A stretch of DNA of 64,000 bases from Trichosphaerium sp. ATCC 40318 (taxonomy: Eukaryota > Discosea > Flabellinia > Trichosidae): positions 62,001 through 126,000 of the forward strand of contig JALMLS010000561.1 of NCBI GenBank assembly GCA_038496445.1. The letters are read 5' to 3'. Each line of letters begins with the position of its first letter. Position 1 is the first letter of the stretch. Position numbers and translations under genes: made by a program. Positions 34,460 to 46,789 of this stretch are shown piece by piece. The notes below the pieces were generated by a model that did not search any database, was not told where the DNA came from, and worked only from the letters and a program-made list of their open reading frames with translations.

Positions 34460-35262
34460 TCCATCGAGACCTATAATCAATTTGGTATTTCAGAGCTTAA
34501 AAAAAGCGATATCAATTCAATGTAAAGAGTCAGTTCTGGAGGCTCAGGTGCAATTCTTTACAAGGTGCACGAAAAAATTATCTTCCTGGATACTCACAGC
34601 TGCAAGGTGAATTGGGGACCTGGCTTGGTCGCCGTAAAAGTATGGAAACAGAGTAATGAAGATAATTTAGACGAGAAATCACTATTTTAAGGTATCAACC
34701 CACACTAGCGCTGTTCACTTTGTTACTAATTATGTACTTAACAGTCAGGTTCAGCATCCAAATATAGTGTTGTTGATGGCAGCTGTAATCGAGCTTCCTA
34801 AATTTGGGATAGTGATGAATACATGGAACTCAAGAGTTCATCAAAATAAAGTAAGTTGTTTTGAAGTGAATTACCTTCTAAACACCTTGCAATAGACTGA
34901 GCTTACTGCAAAGGAAAAGATAAATATTCTATTAGATACAACGAAGGGTATAAATCACATACATAGGCGGGGTACGTGAGGATCGATACTATCCAAACAA
35001 CAATATGATACTTTTTGTTATAAGGCTTCGTTCATGCTGATTTGAAGAGCCTCAACTTGCTTCTATCAAGAGATTGTACAACCACAAAAATATGCGATTT
35101 TGGATTGAGCAATACTACAAGAAAACCAACGGATGGTATCATAGGATCAACACATTGGGAAATATAAAGGACACTCTAAGACTCCAAACATAATCGGGTA
35201 CTTAGATGGCACCTGAAGTGATAACAAACAGCGGAGTTTCTAACAAAGTGATGTGTGTAGGT
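34460..35262 (+). pseudogene. Decayed TKL-type protein kinase
   Basis: Kinase blocks in order: ISELKKSDINSM, then an in-frame TAA, then the Gly loop SSGGSGAILYKV; VAVKVW with the ATP-binding Lys; QHPNIVLLMAAVIELPKFGI; EKINILLDTTKGINHIHRR; VHADLKSLNLLL (HRD-type loop with Ala for Arg); KICDFGLSN; MAPEVITNSGVSNK. Damage: the stop before the Gly loop, another stop (EKSLF*) before the next block with no in-frame splice, and loss of the GT donor after STHW (gaaata instead). The C-lobe after the APE motif is missing. Introns are retained, so it is not a processed copy. Plant/protist TKL kinases are the closest pattern. Confidence 0.75.
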
Positions 35263-35456
35263 ACCCTCAATACTTATTTCTCTAATTGGAAATATCTCGT
35301 CTTGGCGTGGTTTGCACGTGCGCTGCAAGAATTACTACATCATCACAACTAAGGGTTTGTGGAGGGTAAATCGAAGTATAAGGAATGACAACAGATTTTA
35401 AGTAATTTGCTATTTTATTAGCTTCTTTGTTTTAAAAACATATTCAAACACTTCTT

Positions 35457-37350
35457 TATCTGCGAGGTCCATAGAATGGTATGTAATCAATCAACCTGAA
35501 AGTCTAAGAAAAAAACCATTGAGTAAATACAAGGATAACAAAACAACTTACAGCTCCATTGTTACGTTTAAACACACGAATCATCAAGTCCTTTAACATC
35601 ACAGGATAAGGCATATCATCAACGGATACCTTAGATACTACAGGAACTTCACCAGCAATAGTCTTACCAGCTGGGTAATACTTGACCTTCCTCTTTGGTT
35701 TGTTGACATGGCATATATCAACGACTAAAAAAAAAAAGTGTTATTTGAGGTGATACTAAAACGGCGAAAGGAATTGTTGCTGCGTACTGAATCCTTGCTC
35801 AGCAGCTGATTTATATAAAGATACACCAATGTCAGCATCTTTTGAATCCCAATCGTTACTTAGACAGAAGTGTTGTTCCATAAAATGAACCGTTTTACTC
35901 TTGTCATCAAATTTAAGGTTACCAGATAATTGTTTCTTAGCTTTGTCATAACTGAGAACTCCCTACATTAAAAATTAACAACTTCCGAGTATGCTGTAGT
36001 AGTACATACCTTCCAACCATATCTTTTTGTCAATTCGCCCATAGTACCTTGCCAGACAGAAGAAACATCTAAAGAAAGAAAGAAATCAGAATCAAGAAAA
36101 TCAAAAGGTATGAATTTTGTTTCGTTCTTTCTTTGTCCTAATGGACAACCTTGTTGTCTATTTAGATGTAATACGTACCGCAAGTGTTCACTGTGATAGA
36201 ATCAAAACGAGCGTAAAGAGGTATATCATCGATTTTGGTTTCAGCAAAGACATTGTACATGCCAACTCTGACAGGATTTTTATGTGTTTGTCTCCTCACT
36301 TTGTAATCAAAGTAGTCTGCACCAGCAACATTCAAGTACAACTCCAATAATTTTCCTAAAACAACACACGTGTTAAAATACTAAACTCAAAAAAATAACA
36401 CATCCAAGGCGCATAACTACCAAAGGGGCAGATAGTTTGTGGTTTTTTTTGGATTTTTTTTTTCAAAAGAACAAGAATTACAATTGTGTACCTTGCGAAT
36501 AAGTATTTTGAGTCTCCAGTATGTGTACATCAACACGTTCACCCTTTTCCCATTCAATCTTAGCAATAAGACCAGGCATACTTGGATGTTTTATTGGCAA
36601 ATACCTGATAGAAAGCGTTAAGTTGAGCATTGTGAAGTGGAATTATTGATTGTTCAATAAACCGTTATTTAAAACGTTACAAAGTGTTCTATGAAGTGAA
36701 TTATATGCGTATTAAAAGCCGTACATTGTTTGTTCCTTCATTCCAGGAGCGAATTGAGCGCCAGGCATGTTCAGACCTCTCATTCCACCAAATGAGTAAA
36801 CCCATCCTAGTGATACAGTAATTGTTGGTTTACCTCCTTTGGACTTATATCCTACACTCATATTAATGATTTAGAGCATAACTGGGTGCGTAGATGGGTT
36901 TATACGAGTTTTGAGACGTTAACGATTATTGGTTTTACCCATGATAGAAAACGTTGCGCTTGCGCGTTTAGTACCTTTTTCAAGCTGCAGATCGTATGTT
37001 TGAAGGACCGAAGGCCATTGTACTTTCTTTGCGTCGATAGTTACTGTAGCAACCTTGTCGTCTATTTTAAATAGGTTTAGCTTTGAAATGGGTAAAAATA
37101 ACAATAAAATACCAGCGCTCAGTTTATCGTAGTCGTAGATAGTAATGATGTATTTTGAGGCGGTTCCAAGATGCGGGAAGTGATGATTCCAAACAGGATT
37201 AAAGTTCTTTGTCACAGTTCCAGTTTTAGTGCTTTTCTCGCCCGCCTAGTTTTCTCATTAGCGCTTTGAACGAGATAACGAGCAGATTTAAAGTACATCG
37301 TCAGTTTTAACTGTAATCTTCGCATACGCGTCTATTTTACCAAAGGTATC
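35457..37350 (-). CDS. C2-domain protein with a novel C-terminal region
   Basis: The N-terminal half is a C2 domain: LADTFGKIDAYAKITVKTDD, then AGEKSTKTGTVTKNFNPVWN, IITIYDYDKLS and VLQTYDLQLEKGTKRASATF. The loop Asp residues suggest Ca2+-dependent membrane binding. The first strand exon upstream of 37.35 kb was not resolved. The rest (GWVYSFGGMRGLNMPGAQFA, PGLIAKIEWEKGERVDVHIL, LYLNVAGADYFDYKVRRQTH, DVSSVWQGTMGELTKRYGWK, LKFDDKSKTVHFMEQHFCLS, ICHVNKPKRKVKYYPAGKTI, RLIDYIPFYGPRR) is not recognised and looks beta-rich. About eight exons with GTACG/GTAAG donors. No signal peptide or TM seen. Probably a cytosolic membrane-docking protein. Confidence 0.7.
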
Positions 37351-37392
37351 GGCTAGAGCGTTTATGTTAGAGAAATTAGATCAACGATTTTT

Positions 37393-37678
37393 GTGCCTTT
37401 AGGTAAATTATTAGCTTTGTGGAGAAGAAACAACGCTTGTGTTGGAGCAGCCATTGCGATCACTGTATTTTTAGGAATCTACTTGAATTTTTCACACAAT
37501 AAGATTTCGGGTACCCGAACCGGAAAAGGTAAAATCTATTTATTGATGGTGTGGGGAGAAAAAGCACTTCCATCATACTTTCTTTACATTTCCAGATTTT
37601 ACACTCCACCCGAACACATTTTGTGCTACACGTTATTGCGTCCTTCGTGTTCCACATCACGTGCCTCAAGTTGTTTAA
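37393..37678 (+). CDS. Small single-TM protein (start unresolved)
   Basis: The frame reads KLLALWRRNNACVGAAIAIT with TM core VGAAIAITVFLGIYLNF, then SHNKISGTRTGK. A consensus intron (gtaaaatc...ccag) joins it to DFTLHPNTFCATRYCVLRVP, ending at TAA 37676-37678. A basic segment before one TM and a short Cys tail resembles small organelle-membrane proteins, but no family was recognised. The ATG is not certain: the nearest, at 37364, is in another frame. It overlaps the 5' end of the divergent C2 gene. Confidence 0.45.
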
Positions 37679-38139
37679 ACTAGACAACACATACGCCCAG
37701 CAAAAAGACGAACTGGGTTAAAGGCATCCATGGATTAGCGTACATGAGGATTTGAAAGGTTTGATACGCTCTGAAATACTGCGCGCTTCCTCATTGTATA
37801 CAGTATGTATCTTGTTTTAACCAGTGCTTGTACATCAGATCTACTCAAGTGTATCTGCACTTATCAAGTCACGCGTTCAAAAAAGCATAAGAATGAGTTC
37901 AGTTGGTGGCACATGTACATGTTTATAGAAATTAAAAGTAGCTCAACATGACAAGTTTCCGCTTTGTCTACTGGCTATACAAGACTAGTAACTAAGTAAC
38001 TGTAATAAAATTTGTTTTATTTACAAGAACTGATGAAACACATGTTTCGAGATGCTTGTTAGGAGATGGAAGTTTTGTCCACTTGAAACACTTGAGATTC
38101 TTATCTTTTTTTTTTGTGTTGTGGTGTTTTGTTTTTTCC
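37679..38139. other. Intergenic
   Basis: No supported gene. It lies between the small TM gene and the 3' end of the coiled-coil gene. Confidence 0.5.
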
Positions 38140-41100
38140 TCAATCCCATACATCATCTTCTGAATCAGAATCAAAGTCATCCAAGTCATCTATTTCTTCA
38201 GCATTTCTTACTGACATAAATCGTTTCTAAATTCAAAAAATCACGTGTCAGTTACAGTACTTTTGTAGGCAATCTAGTTTTTTCATAATTTTGTATTTTT
38301 GGAATGAAAGTTTGAATGAATTTTAATGTTTAGAAACGGTTATTGTTAATGACGTACATTTAAGCTACTCAATAAAATGTGTCCAAGATCATCGCTTGAA
38401 TTCTTTTTTGCTGTCTGTCTTGGATCTGGTTTTGTCATATCAACACTTGATAGTTGCCTTTTCTTTTTAAACAGCTCTGCACGAAGTACAAAAGTAGATC
38501 GTCTGAAATCTTTTTCTGCCTTCTTTGCTTCATCCGGAGTATGCTCTAAATAACAGTTAAACACATGAAGGATATTAATAAAGCAAGAAAATAGTACTTG
38601 AAAGAGACTTGACGCCATTCATTAGCGCAGCTGCTGAAGGTCGATTTGAATTTTGTGGTTTGTTTGTGATACCATTTGTTGTGTTGCCGTTCGCCTTGGG
38701 CTTTGGCGGATTTGGTGCTTGTGTTGTTATTTCTTGGGAAAGTACAAGAGGTGTTGTAGTTATAGTTGAGTTTCGGTACGTCTTCAGTTGTCTTGTAGAT
38801 GAGTCTACTTTTGATTTCAACCGCTCATTTTCAGAACGAAGAATATCCATTTCGTTTTCAAAAAATTCCTATTTTGTCGGCCTTGGTTAGCAACGAAGTA
38901 GTAGAGCTATCATCATTTAAATACGAACCTGTTGATCTGTAGCTTCTTTTAATTTTGATTTCATACTCTCATTTTCAGTAGCAAGAGACTTGTTCTTCGC
39001 TTGGATCTAGGTTGAAAAATTAGATCAAATCATGTGAGTTGTTTAGTACTTGAGTCTGAGCTTGTTTGCGCTTTTCAAGTTTCTCCTTTTGGTTAGTTAT
39101 CTCGCTTTCAAGTTCGCTTAACTATAAGGGTTGTCAGTGTATAGTATTGTAATAGCATAAAATAGCATGTTAGTCGTCACCTTTTTATCCTTTGATGCTG
39201 TTTCATCTTTTGCTTTTTTAAGCATTGTAGAAACTTGTTTATTCTTTTCTACTGCTGCTTTATGATCACGTGATAATTGATTACGTTTAGCATTCAACTC
39301 TTCAATTTCATTTTGAAGCGTTTCTTTTTCACTTTTCAAAGAATCTAATGCGTCATCTTTACTCTTCAATGCAGCAGCTTGGCTCTTTAAACAAAAAAAA
39401 ATAAGCAAATCGTAAACCTTCGATAACTTGCCTTGACTTTATCTTGTGCTGCGTTCAATCCTGATTGTAGGGACGCCCTTGTTTCTTCTGCTCTAAAAAG
39501 GGGTTAGAAGTTACCAGAACTTGAGAGTGTCATACTTTGATTTAAGCTCTTCCATCTCGTGTTGAGTGCTTGATTTTTCTTGGAGAAGTCTGTTAAGTTT
39601 TGAAGTCATCTCAGTTTTGAACGCTTCTTTGCCTTGACTCAGCTACGAAAGATGTTGTGTTAGACCACATGGATCACATCTAACAGATAGTAAAAGTTCA
39701 TATCGTACTTGTCTGAACTGTGCTTCCATTTCTGCTTGAAGTTTGCTTCTGTCATCTCTTGCATTGTCATTTTGGATTTTCATTTGTTTGTGAAGATTAC
39801 TATTTTCGTCTCTTAGAGCTGATACTTCAACTGAATGCTCCTCTACAAGATCCTTATTCGTCTGTTTTAACACCTCGTTTTGGTTCTAAATCATAATTAG
39901 GTTAGTTTATATCGTCTAAGAAGCTTCAAGTGCAAAAGTACCTCAGCAAGTGATAGTTGTTTTTGAAGATTAGAATACTTTGATTTCCGCTTTTCGAGCT
40001 CATCTTGCAATGACTCGATATATTGCTATCATGAACGTTATGTCATACTTTAATAGAGTAAGTGGTTACCTCTGCACTTTCTTGCATATCAACAAGACTC
40101 TGTTCGTTCTCTTCGATTGTATTTTGTTGTGTTTGTACATGTCTCATTAATTCTTTGTTCATGTTACTTTCTTTTCTTAGTTTTGATTCAAGCTTCTTTA
40201 TACGATTCTCGTAATTGCTTATATTATATTCCAGACTTGTATTCTCTTCTTGCATATTACTAATCTCTTCTTTCAATAAATTCTGAGCGCGTTCTTGCTA
40301 AAGAAATGTTAAGTTATGTGAGGGTTTTTTTTAATGTGTTCAGGGAATTTACCTGTTTTAATGCTCTTTGTAGTCCTTGTATCTCGCCATTAGACTTTGA
40401 TCGCGCCATTTCTAGGTACAGCTTTTCATTTTCCAATTCAATAATTCGGTTCACTTGCTCTGATATCGTGTGGCTAAAGGCAGAAAAAATTGAGAAAAAA
40501 TAGGAATGTATTTTTGTGCCGCACTTCATTTCTGTTTCCTTTTGCCTGTACTGTGTATTAGCAGATTCAAATTCCTCCTCAATCTGTTCTTTAGCTTTAG
40601 CTAATCCTTCAAATAGATCACAAAGCTCTTTAAATTCATGTGTCATCTCTGTGTCTCTGTCTTTCATTCTCTTATTCAAACTTTGTAGTTTCGACGTTTG
40701 CTCTAATGTCGTACTTAGCAAGGTGATTATCTAATACACTTCACCATACCTTTGTATTTTGTTAATTCCTCCATGAATTCTGTTCTCTCTTTAGTAGCTG
40801 TATTCAGTTTTTCATCCATCGCAGTGATGACACCTCTTGCAGCACCCAAATTGAAGTTACTGTCAACAAGAGACCACACAAACTCTTCGTTATAGAATGT
40901 ATTGGTAGCACTAGGTTTATACTGTTAACGCATGTTTTATATTGTTTATATTATTAACAGTTGGCACGTGCCTTCCCATACTAAGTCGTTTAATGTCTAT
41001 AACAAAAAGTGTAACTGATTTAAATTTTTTTCCAAGTCCGTAATAACCAAGTGTTTTTTTATCATCTAGAAGAAATCCATTTGTTGATCCTAATTTAAAA

Positions 41101-42812
41101 CGACTATCCACAGAATTAGTAAACATAACTGGCGTCAAGTATCTACCTTTCATCCGTGATTCCATATTTTTTCCTCAAAAGAGCAACGACCTAAGCAAAA
41201 GTGTTAAATTTATGATGACTTTGGATTGGTTTTTTTCGTACCTTCTCAACTGATAGTGCTGGGTTCACCTTTTGCAATTTTTGTGCTAGCCCATCAAATG
41301 CTGGTACAGGAGGTAATACGAAAGTAACAAGATATGACTCTCCTTGACAAACTTGTAAATGAACTGAAAAAGTAATTAGTTTTGTACAAACCTTTCTTTT
41401 TTGCCATTTCCGATTCAGTTTGTTTCACAAAATTCAAGTCCCAGTGAGGCAGGATAGATCCAAATCCGTACTTCCTGAAGTCTATTTGGATGGTTACTTA
41501 AGTTCACGTGATTTTTTTATCACGTACCTGAGCTAGGTTTGAGCCTGTAGTGTCGAAGTGTCTCCAAAGAATAACCAAAAGGTGGACGGAGTTTACATTT
41601 TCGGCAAATATTTCCGATGACCTTACGAGGCACGTGAGTTGTTATATGAATAAATATCGCTCTATATGTTTCTTTAAATGCCTGGGAGTACGTACTTGTC
41701 CCACAGTACTTGTTGGTTTTATTTTAAACACTCTGGCCTCTCCGAGAAGATTTCGTATTGCTGGAACCTATACAAAGATACAAAGATCACTATTTTTGCT
41801 CTTATACGCTTCAAAAGTATTATACGTACGCCTGTAAAGTGAAATTTTATCGTTGTCATTTCTTTGCTATCAACAAAAACGCGAGGATCTATAATCCAAT
41901 AAGTACACTAAAGATTTTTTTTTTGGAACATTCTAACCCATCAATGTTTCTTTGTATGTAGTCTCAAGTTCTTTGAGTACTTTCTCGTCTCCCTGAAACA
42001 ACTCTTCTTCTGTAAATTTTTGACTGAGACTATTAAACAACTTCATTCTCTCATTCCTTGGCGTTGTAGTTATCTTACGCCCTGAAAGCGAAGAACTCTG
42101 TCAAAAAAAAAATTAGTTAAAGAGGCCAAAAAGAAAACCACAAAAAAGAAATTAGAAAATCGGTTTAAACGAACATGGGTTGATAATTACTTTTAATAAC
42201 TTGGTGTGAAGTGTTTCATATGCGTACCCTTGAGCTCCGTGTACTTCTAACCCACTCTGTCTCGTTTTTTAAATTCCCTAGAGCCACTTTCTTTGAAGAC
42301 TTTCTGCCGGTTGCCCCGTCATCTAAAACGTAAAAATAAACACGTGATAAACGTGATCATATCAATAATCAATAAATAGAAAATACAATAACTCCGTACG
42401 TAAACGAGGTAAAGACCTACTACGCATCAAGTCATCACGTTTAGATGATATTGAATGACGTTTGCTTTTTCTTTTCTTGAAGGTTGTTCTTATATCATAT
42501 TTGGTACGTGATCTACGCCTACCATCTATATGCTCCTCTTTTGGTGACCACTTTACACCCTTTTGTTTACTATTCATAGCGTTCATTGCGCTCGTTTTGG
42601 CTTCCTATAACGTACAACTTATTACTGTACACGGTTGTTTTTAACCCGAAGTGGTTTTTACAACAGACATTAAAAATATTACACGTGAGGCTAAGTGTTG
42701 TGTTTTTTTTTTTTTTCGAAACGAAATTAAGACGTACCCATGCTTTAGCTTTCCAAAACGACATTGATTGCTTGTAAGTATCGCCCAGCTTCTTACCTTT
42801 GCTTATAGACAT
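38140..42812 (-). CDS. Large coiled-coil protein with N-terminal globular region
   Basis: The minus-strand frame starts MSISKGKKLGDTYKQSMSFW and has a basic segment RRRSRTKYDIRTTFKKRKSK. A globular part follows (FGYSLETLRHYRLKPSS, YGFGSILPHWDLNFVKQTES, YLVTFVLPPVPAFDGLAQKL, KGRYLTPVMFTNSVDSRFKL, FVWSLVDSNFNLGAARGVIT). From about 40.9 kb down to 38.9 kb nearly every exon is heptad-patterned coiled coil (EQIEEEFESANTQYRQKETE, NISNYENRIKKLESKLRKES, SEKETLQNEIEELNAKRNQL). The C-terminal exons are low in heptads and end EIDDLDDFDSDSEDDVWD, an acidic tail. About 15 introns of 40-150 nt. No motor or GTPase motif seen. A cytoskeletal, centrosomal or golgin-type role is the general expectation, but the head domain is unrecognised. 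Confidence 0.75.
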
Positions 42813-43112
42813 TTTTATAAGCCTATACGCTTATCCACGTGATAAGAACTGAAAGGGAATACAAAAGGGATAAAAGGGGTAGAATAATAAAAAAAAACCC
42901 ACGTGGTACGGGTCTTCGTCGGTAATAACCGAAAAGACTGAATGATAAAACTGCACAAGTATTACAGTCTTTAGGAATTCAATAACGAGAAATAAAGGCC
43001 TTAAAGATTGGCGTGGAAGAGTAAAAACAACTTTTATTTCGGCACGAAAATATATTTATAAAAACAATGTTCAAGCTCGACAATAAACGTTTACGCTGTT
43101 ATACGTAGTTAC

Positions 43113-45293
43113 TTAGTTATCTACTACATTTTGCGCGTATACTTGCATTGCTGCCCATATTTCATCACTTGTAGGTAAGATTTCACTTGCAGGTAAGTTG
43201 AAGCCATAACGACCTTATTACAAACAATTAGTTTTGTAAAGAAAAACCACATAAAATATTATGCATTTCAGCACGTGAGTTTTATCCAAAAAGGATGGCG
43301 ATACTGAGCCAGAGTTTGAATTTAAAATCTTGTACCTGTATCTCTCAATTCAAGAGTGTAACTGTATACACCTCCAGCGGCTCCATAACCCCAATCGTCA
43401 GCTCCACCTTCACAGAAATAAGGCGGATGGAGAAGAAAGGGCAAAAATGATGTTTTCGTGTCAATGTATTTACGTACCAGAAGCAACATATAGAAGAATT
43501 GCAGAGTTACCATAAGTGTATGTTTTTGCTTCTGGTTGCCCTTTGATAGCATTCTATGAAAGTAAATTAGTGAGGAATAAATCAAAAACAAGTTAAAAAA
43601 AAAAGTTTTTTTTTTCCGAAATATCAGGTACGTACAACACAAGCAATAGCGCAAGAACGCATTGCTACATCATCTGCAGGTCTTGTACTAGTAGTATAAC
43701 CCCTATTAAAAACATAAGAAAGGAGTATAACAAAAGTAACAGCTCAATATTACCATGGATACAACCAATATTGACCATATGCGTGAACATCAACGAAACC
43801 AGCAAAGTTTGGAAGTGTGCTAACAAACTTTTGTACATTATCAGTCTCAGGCTCAGAGAAAGGTCCAGTGCCTATCAAAAGCTTAGAAGATCGAAAAAAA
43901 AACGAACTAGAAATTTTATTTTTTTGGTTGAGGTTTTTCGTATGTCGTACCATGGTATGTATCAGAGCTTGGGTTACTGGATGAACCACCAGTGTTCCAA
44001 CGATATCCAAAGTTTCTGTTCAAATCAACACCTCTTGCTGTTGTTCCTTGATTAACACGTCTGTTCTTTCTCCATAACCGATTGCTCAATCTGAAAAAAA
44101 AATAAAATGAGATATTGAACATCAATCACGTGATTTTTAATTTCGAAAAGTCTTTTGAAAAAAAGTAAAGCGAAATAAATTAGGGTGGAGCGCGGAAATT
44201 AATACACGTGAGCTTAACAGTCGCTCTTGCGGCTCTGAAAGATTTTTTTTTATATTTTGCATTAAAGTACCTTGAGAACTCAAATCCGTCTGGGTTGGAA
44301 ACTGGGAGTATGTACCAATCAATAGAGTCTACTTTACTCTTCAACACAGGGTCAATTTCTGTGTTCTCAAGAATTTGTGTTGCAAGGTAAACTAAGAAGA
44401 ACGGTGAGTTGTCAAGGCTTTTTTCAAGTACACAATATTTAAAAGACTTACGAACTGAAGGTGTAGTAATCCACTCTCTTGCATGTATAGTTCCCTCAAC
44501 GTATACACTCTTTCTGTTCGATCCTGTACCTTCAATCTTCAAAACAACTAGGTCTCTTCCTACACTTGCATTGAGACTAACGAGCCGACAGTAACAAAAA
44601 AAAAATCAAACAAAACCTGAAATTTCCATCGCTTTTTGCAGGTCATCTAGGATTTATCCCGTACCTTCGATGGACGTTCCGATTACTTGTGTTGATGCTC
44701 TAGAATATTTTGATGCTAGATCTTCAATGTAGGCAACATTTTCGGCAAAAGAATGATACTGTGTGAAGAACTCTACGTCCTTCAAGCCAAACTGAGTGAC
44801 ATTTCCCTATTTGATAACACGTCAACAAGCAATCAAAAAACTACGACAAGGTACACCACAGAGGTTTAACGAAGCGTTTGAAGGTAATTAAAGCGGTAAA
44901 ACGTGACAAAAAGCTGTAAAACACCAAACTTACTGTGAACGGTTCCATCTCTTTGTTGATATTACTTTGAACATCCTCAACATACACAGAGTGATCAATA
45001 CCAATTTTTCCCATTAATAACTGTTGTTCGGGCGTCAACTACTCTCATTAGCCACATAACACATTCTAACGCATTTACAATGGTGTATTACGTACTCTGA
45101 TATCAATGTGGTTGTCTTTGGAGGCAATCTTCCATACATCCAAGCTCAACTTTTCAGCAATATCCAACAGAATTTGGAACTGTCCGCTTCCATTTGGCTC
45201 AAAGCGCCATACTTGATGACCAGTAAAATCTTCCTTTGCGAAAGTGACCAATACGCATATTGCGATCAACGCAATATTCAAAACACGTGTCAT
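43113..45293 (-). CDS. Secreted zinc carboxypeptidase, M14 (A/B type)
   Basis: Removes C-terminal residues from peptides. The start at 45293 gives a signal peptide ([19 protein letters not shown]) followed by a propeptide ([20 protein letters not shown]). Zinc ligands are His and Glu in GTIHAREWI and His in [14 protein letters not shown]. Substrate-binding Asn-Arg is in [12 protein letters not shown], preceded by LWRKNRR. The Tyr and catalytic Glu lie in the segment [23 protein letters not shown] and GPFSEPE also match the family. About 420 residues, the normal length for a pro-carboxypeptidase. The S1' residue was not assigned, so A versus B specificity is open. About nine introns. Confidence 0.92.
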
Positions 45294-45823
45294 GAGGCGT
45301 CACCAATAGAAAAGATCTTTCGAATGAATAAGTAGTAATGTAAAGTCAAGTCACTTTTTTGGCAACAAAGCTACTTCAGGGACGTTTTAATTCACTAAAA
45401 AGGGTTGGTAGCCAACTGCACATGCCAAGCGCCTTTCGTAGATACAAGAGAAAGCAAAGTACACGTCATCGCTTATTAATTGTTTATTTCTCGACACTAG
45501 GCTCTGATAGCATCACGTGTAACTTGGTAAAGGTGTCGCAATATGACCGTAAGCGTATACAGTGAATGGAGTGGTGCACGATCCTGTTTTGTATTTTTTT
45601 CAACCCTGACTTACACGCTGATTCTTGAAGTGTTATTTATCGATTACTATCGCTGTGACATGCGCATATTTAAATATAGTACTGGAATAGTCCGAGATTA
45701 TAACGTGGTATCAAGAGCGCTTCGAGATTTAAGTGAACGGAGTTAAGGTCATAACTTTACGTCTACTTATAACCATTATCAATAACAACCAACAACAACA
45801 ACTACCACTACTAAATCAACAAA
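45294..45823. other. Intergenic
   Basis: Probable divergent promoter space between the carboxypeptidase and the 45.8 kb gene. A CAA-rich leader (aacaaccaacaacaacaact) precedes the next ATG. Confidence 0.5.
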
Positions 45824-46560
45824 ATGTCTGACTCTGAAAGCGTATGTGTTTACTATCGTACTGACATTTTTTTTCTTTTACTAACACGTGATTTTAGACA
45901 ATCAAAATTAAAGGACACTACTTCGGACCTACTGCCATTGGAGGTGTTCAGTCCGACTTAAAATCACTTCAAGAAGAGATAAATAATGCTGACACTATCG
46001 TATCTCCTATTGGCTATTGGTACCGTGCAATAAAAAACCGTCACTTGCTTATTCTCTTAGGCCATTTCATATGTTCAAAACAGCAAGTCGTGCAAAACCA
46101 ACGCCTTGTTTCATTATGGCCTACGTTCAAAAGGAAGACGAAAGAGTTCAGAATGCTCTTCTTGTCTTGTATGAAGAAAGCAGAGGTACAATTTGAAGAC
46201 CTTCTCAACGGTTGGTCCTTATTCTTGCTCAGGACCTATTGGACAACCTAATCACTGTATCCCACTTGTACTTCGTGGAGACAAGCAATGGACAATGGGT
46301 AAAATCACAAATAAAACTTCTAAAGATCAAGTGAGGCTCTATGCACGTGATCCAGACGGCAAAGGTACTGTCTCTAAAAATACAAAACCTAAATCTAATG
46401 GTTGTTAGGGACTACACCTTGCTTTGCAGTTGGCAGGAAGAACTTGAATGATTTTGCGAAATTACTAAAACCTTATGTTCGAGTTATTACTAAGGATAGA
46501 AAAAAGAAACTTGGTGTTGCACTTGAGGCTTTTGATGATCCTTCACTTCTTTCCGATTAA
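45824..46560 (+). CDS. Unknown protein, multi-exon
   Basis: MSDSES is followed by a short intron (gtatgt...ttttag), then TIKIKGHYFGPTAIGGVQSD and LKSLQEEINNADTIVSPIG. After an intron at gtaccg comes PFHMFKTASRAKPTPCFIMA, YVQKEDERVQNALLVLYEES. A junction of uncertain position follows, then FSTVGPYSCSGPIGQPNHCI, PLVLRGDKQWTMGKITNKTS. After another intron, FAVGRKNLNDFAKLLKPYVR, GVALEAFDDPSLLSD ends the protein. It is soluble, mixed alpha/beta, with no signal peptide. The middle junction near 46.17-46.20 kb has no clean GT-AG choice that keeps frame; an ultrashort intron or a sequence error are both possible. The CAA-rich 5' leader looks like a genuine mRNA start. Confidence 0.6.
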
Positions 46561-46789
46561 TCTTTGTATCAATAAATTGTATATTTTTTTCGAAAAAGAA
46601 AATACATAGCTTACAAGTACTAGTTACTAGCTTTTGTGTCCTTACCTTTAATCCTCAAACTTACTCTTGGAAAAAAAACTAAAGTACAATGTTGAGAATA
46701 GCCATAAGTATCAATAGACCAGTAAGAGGCCAACAGTGTTTTTTAGATAAATAGCAAAATAAAACTTCTAATCCTTTTTTTCACAAAAA

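Noticed and set aside
40970-40972. Another GC-AG intron in the coiled-coil gene (GGCACGTGCC)
   Set aside because: Splicing at the GT inside it (cac|gtgcca) gives a correct phase-0 join, so GC is unnecessary.
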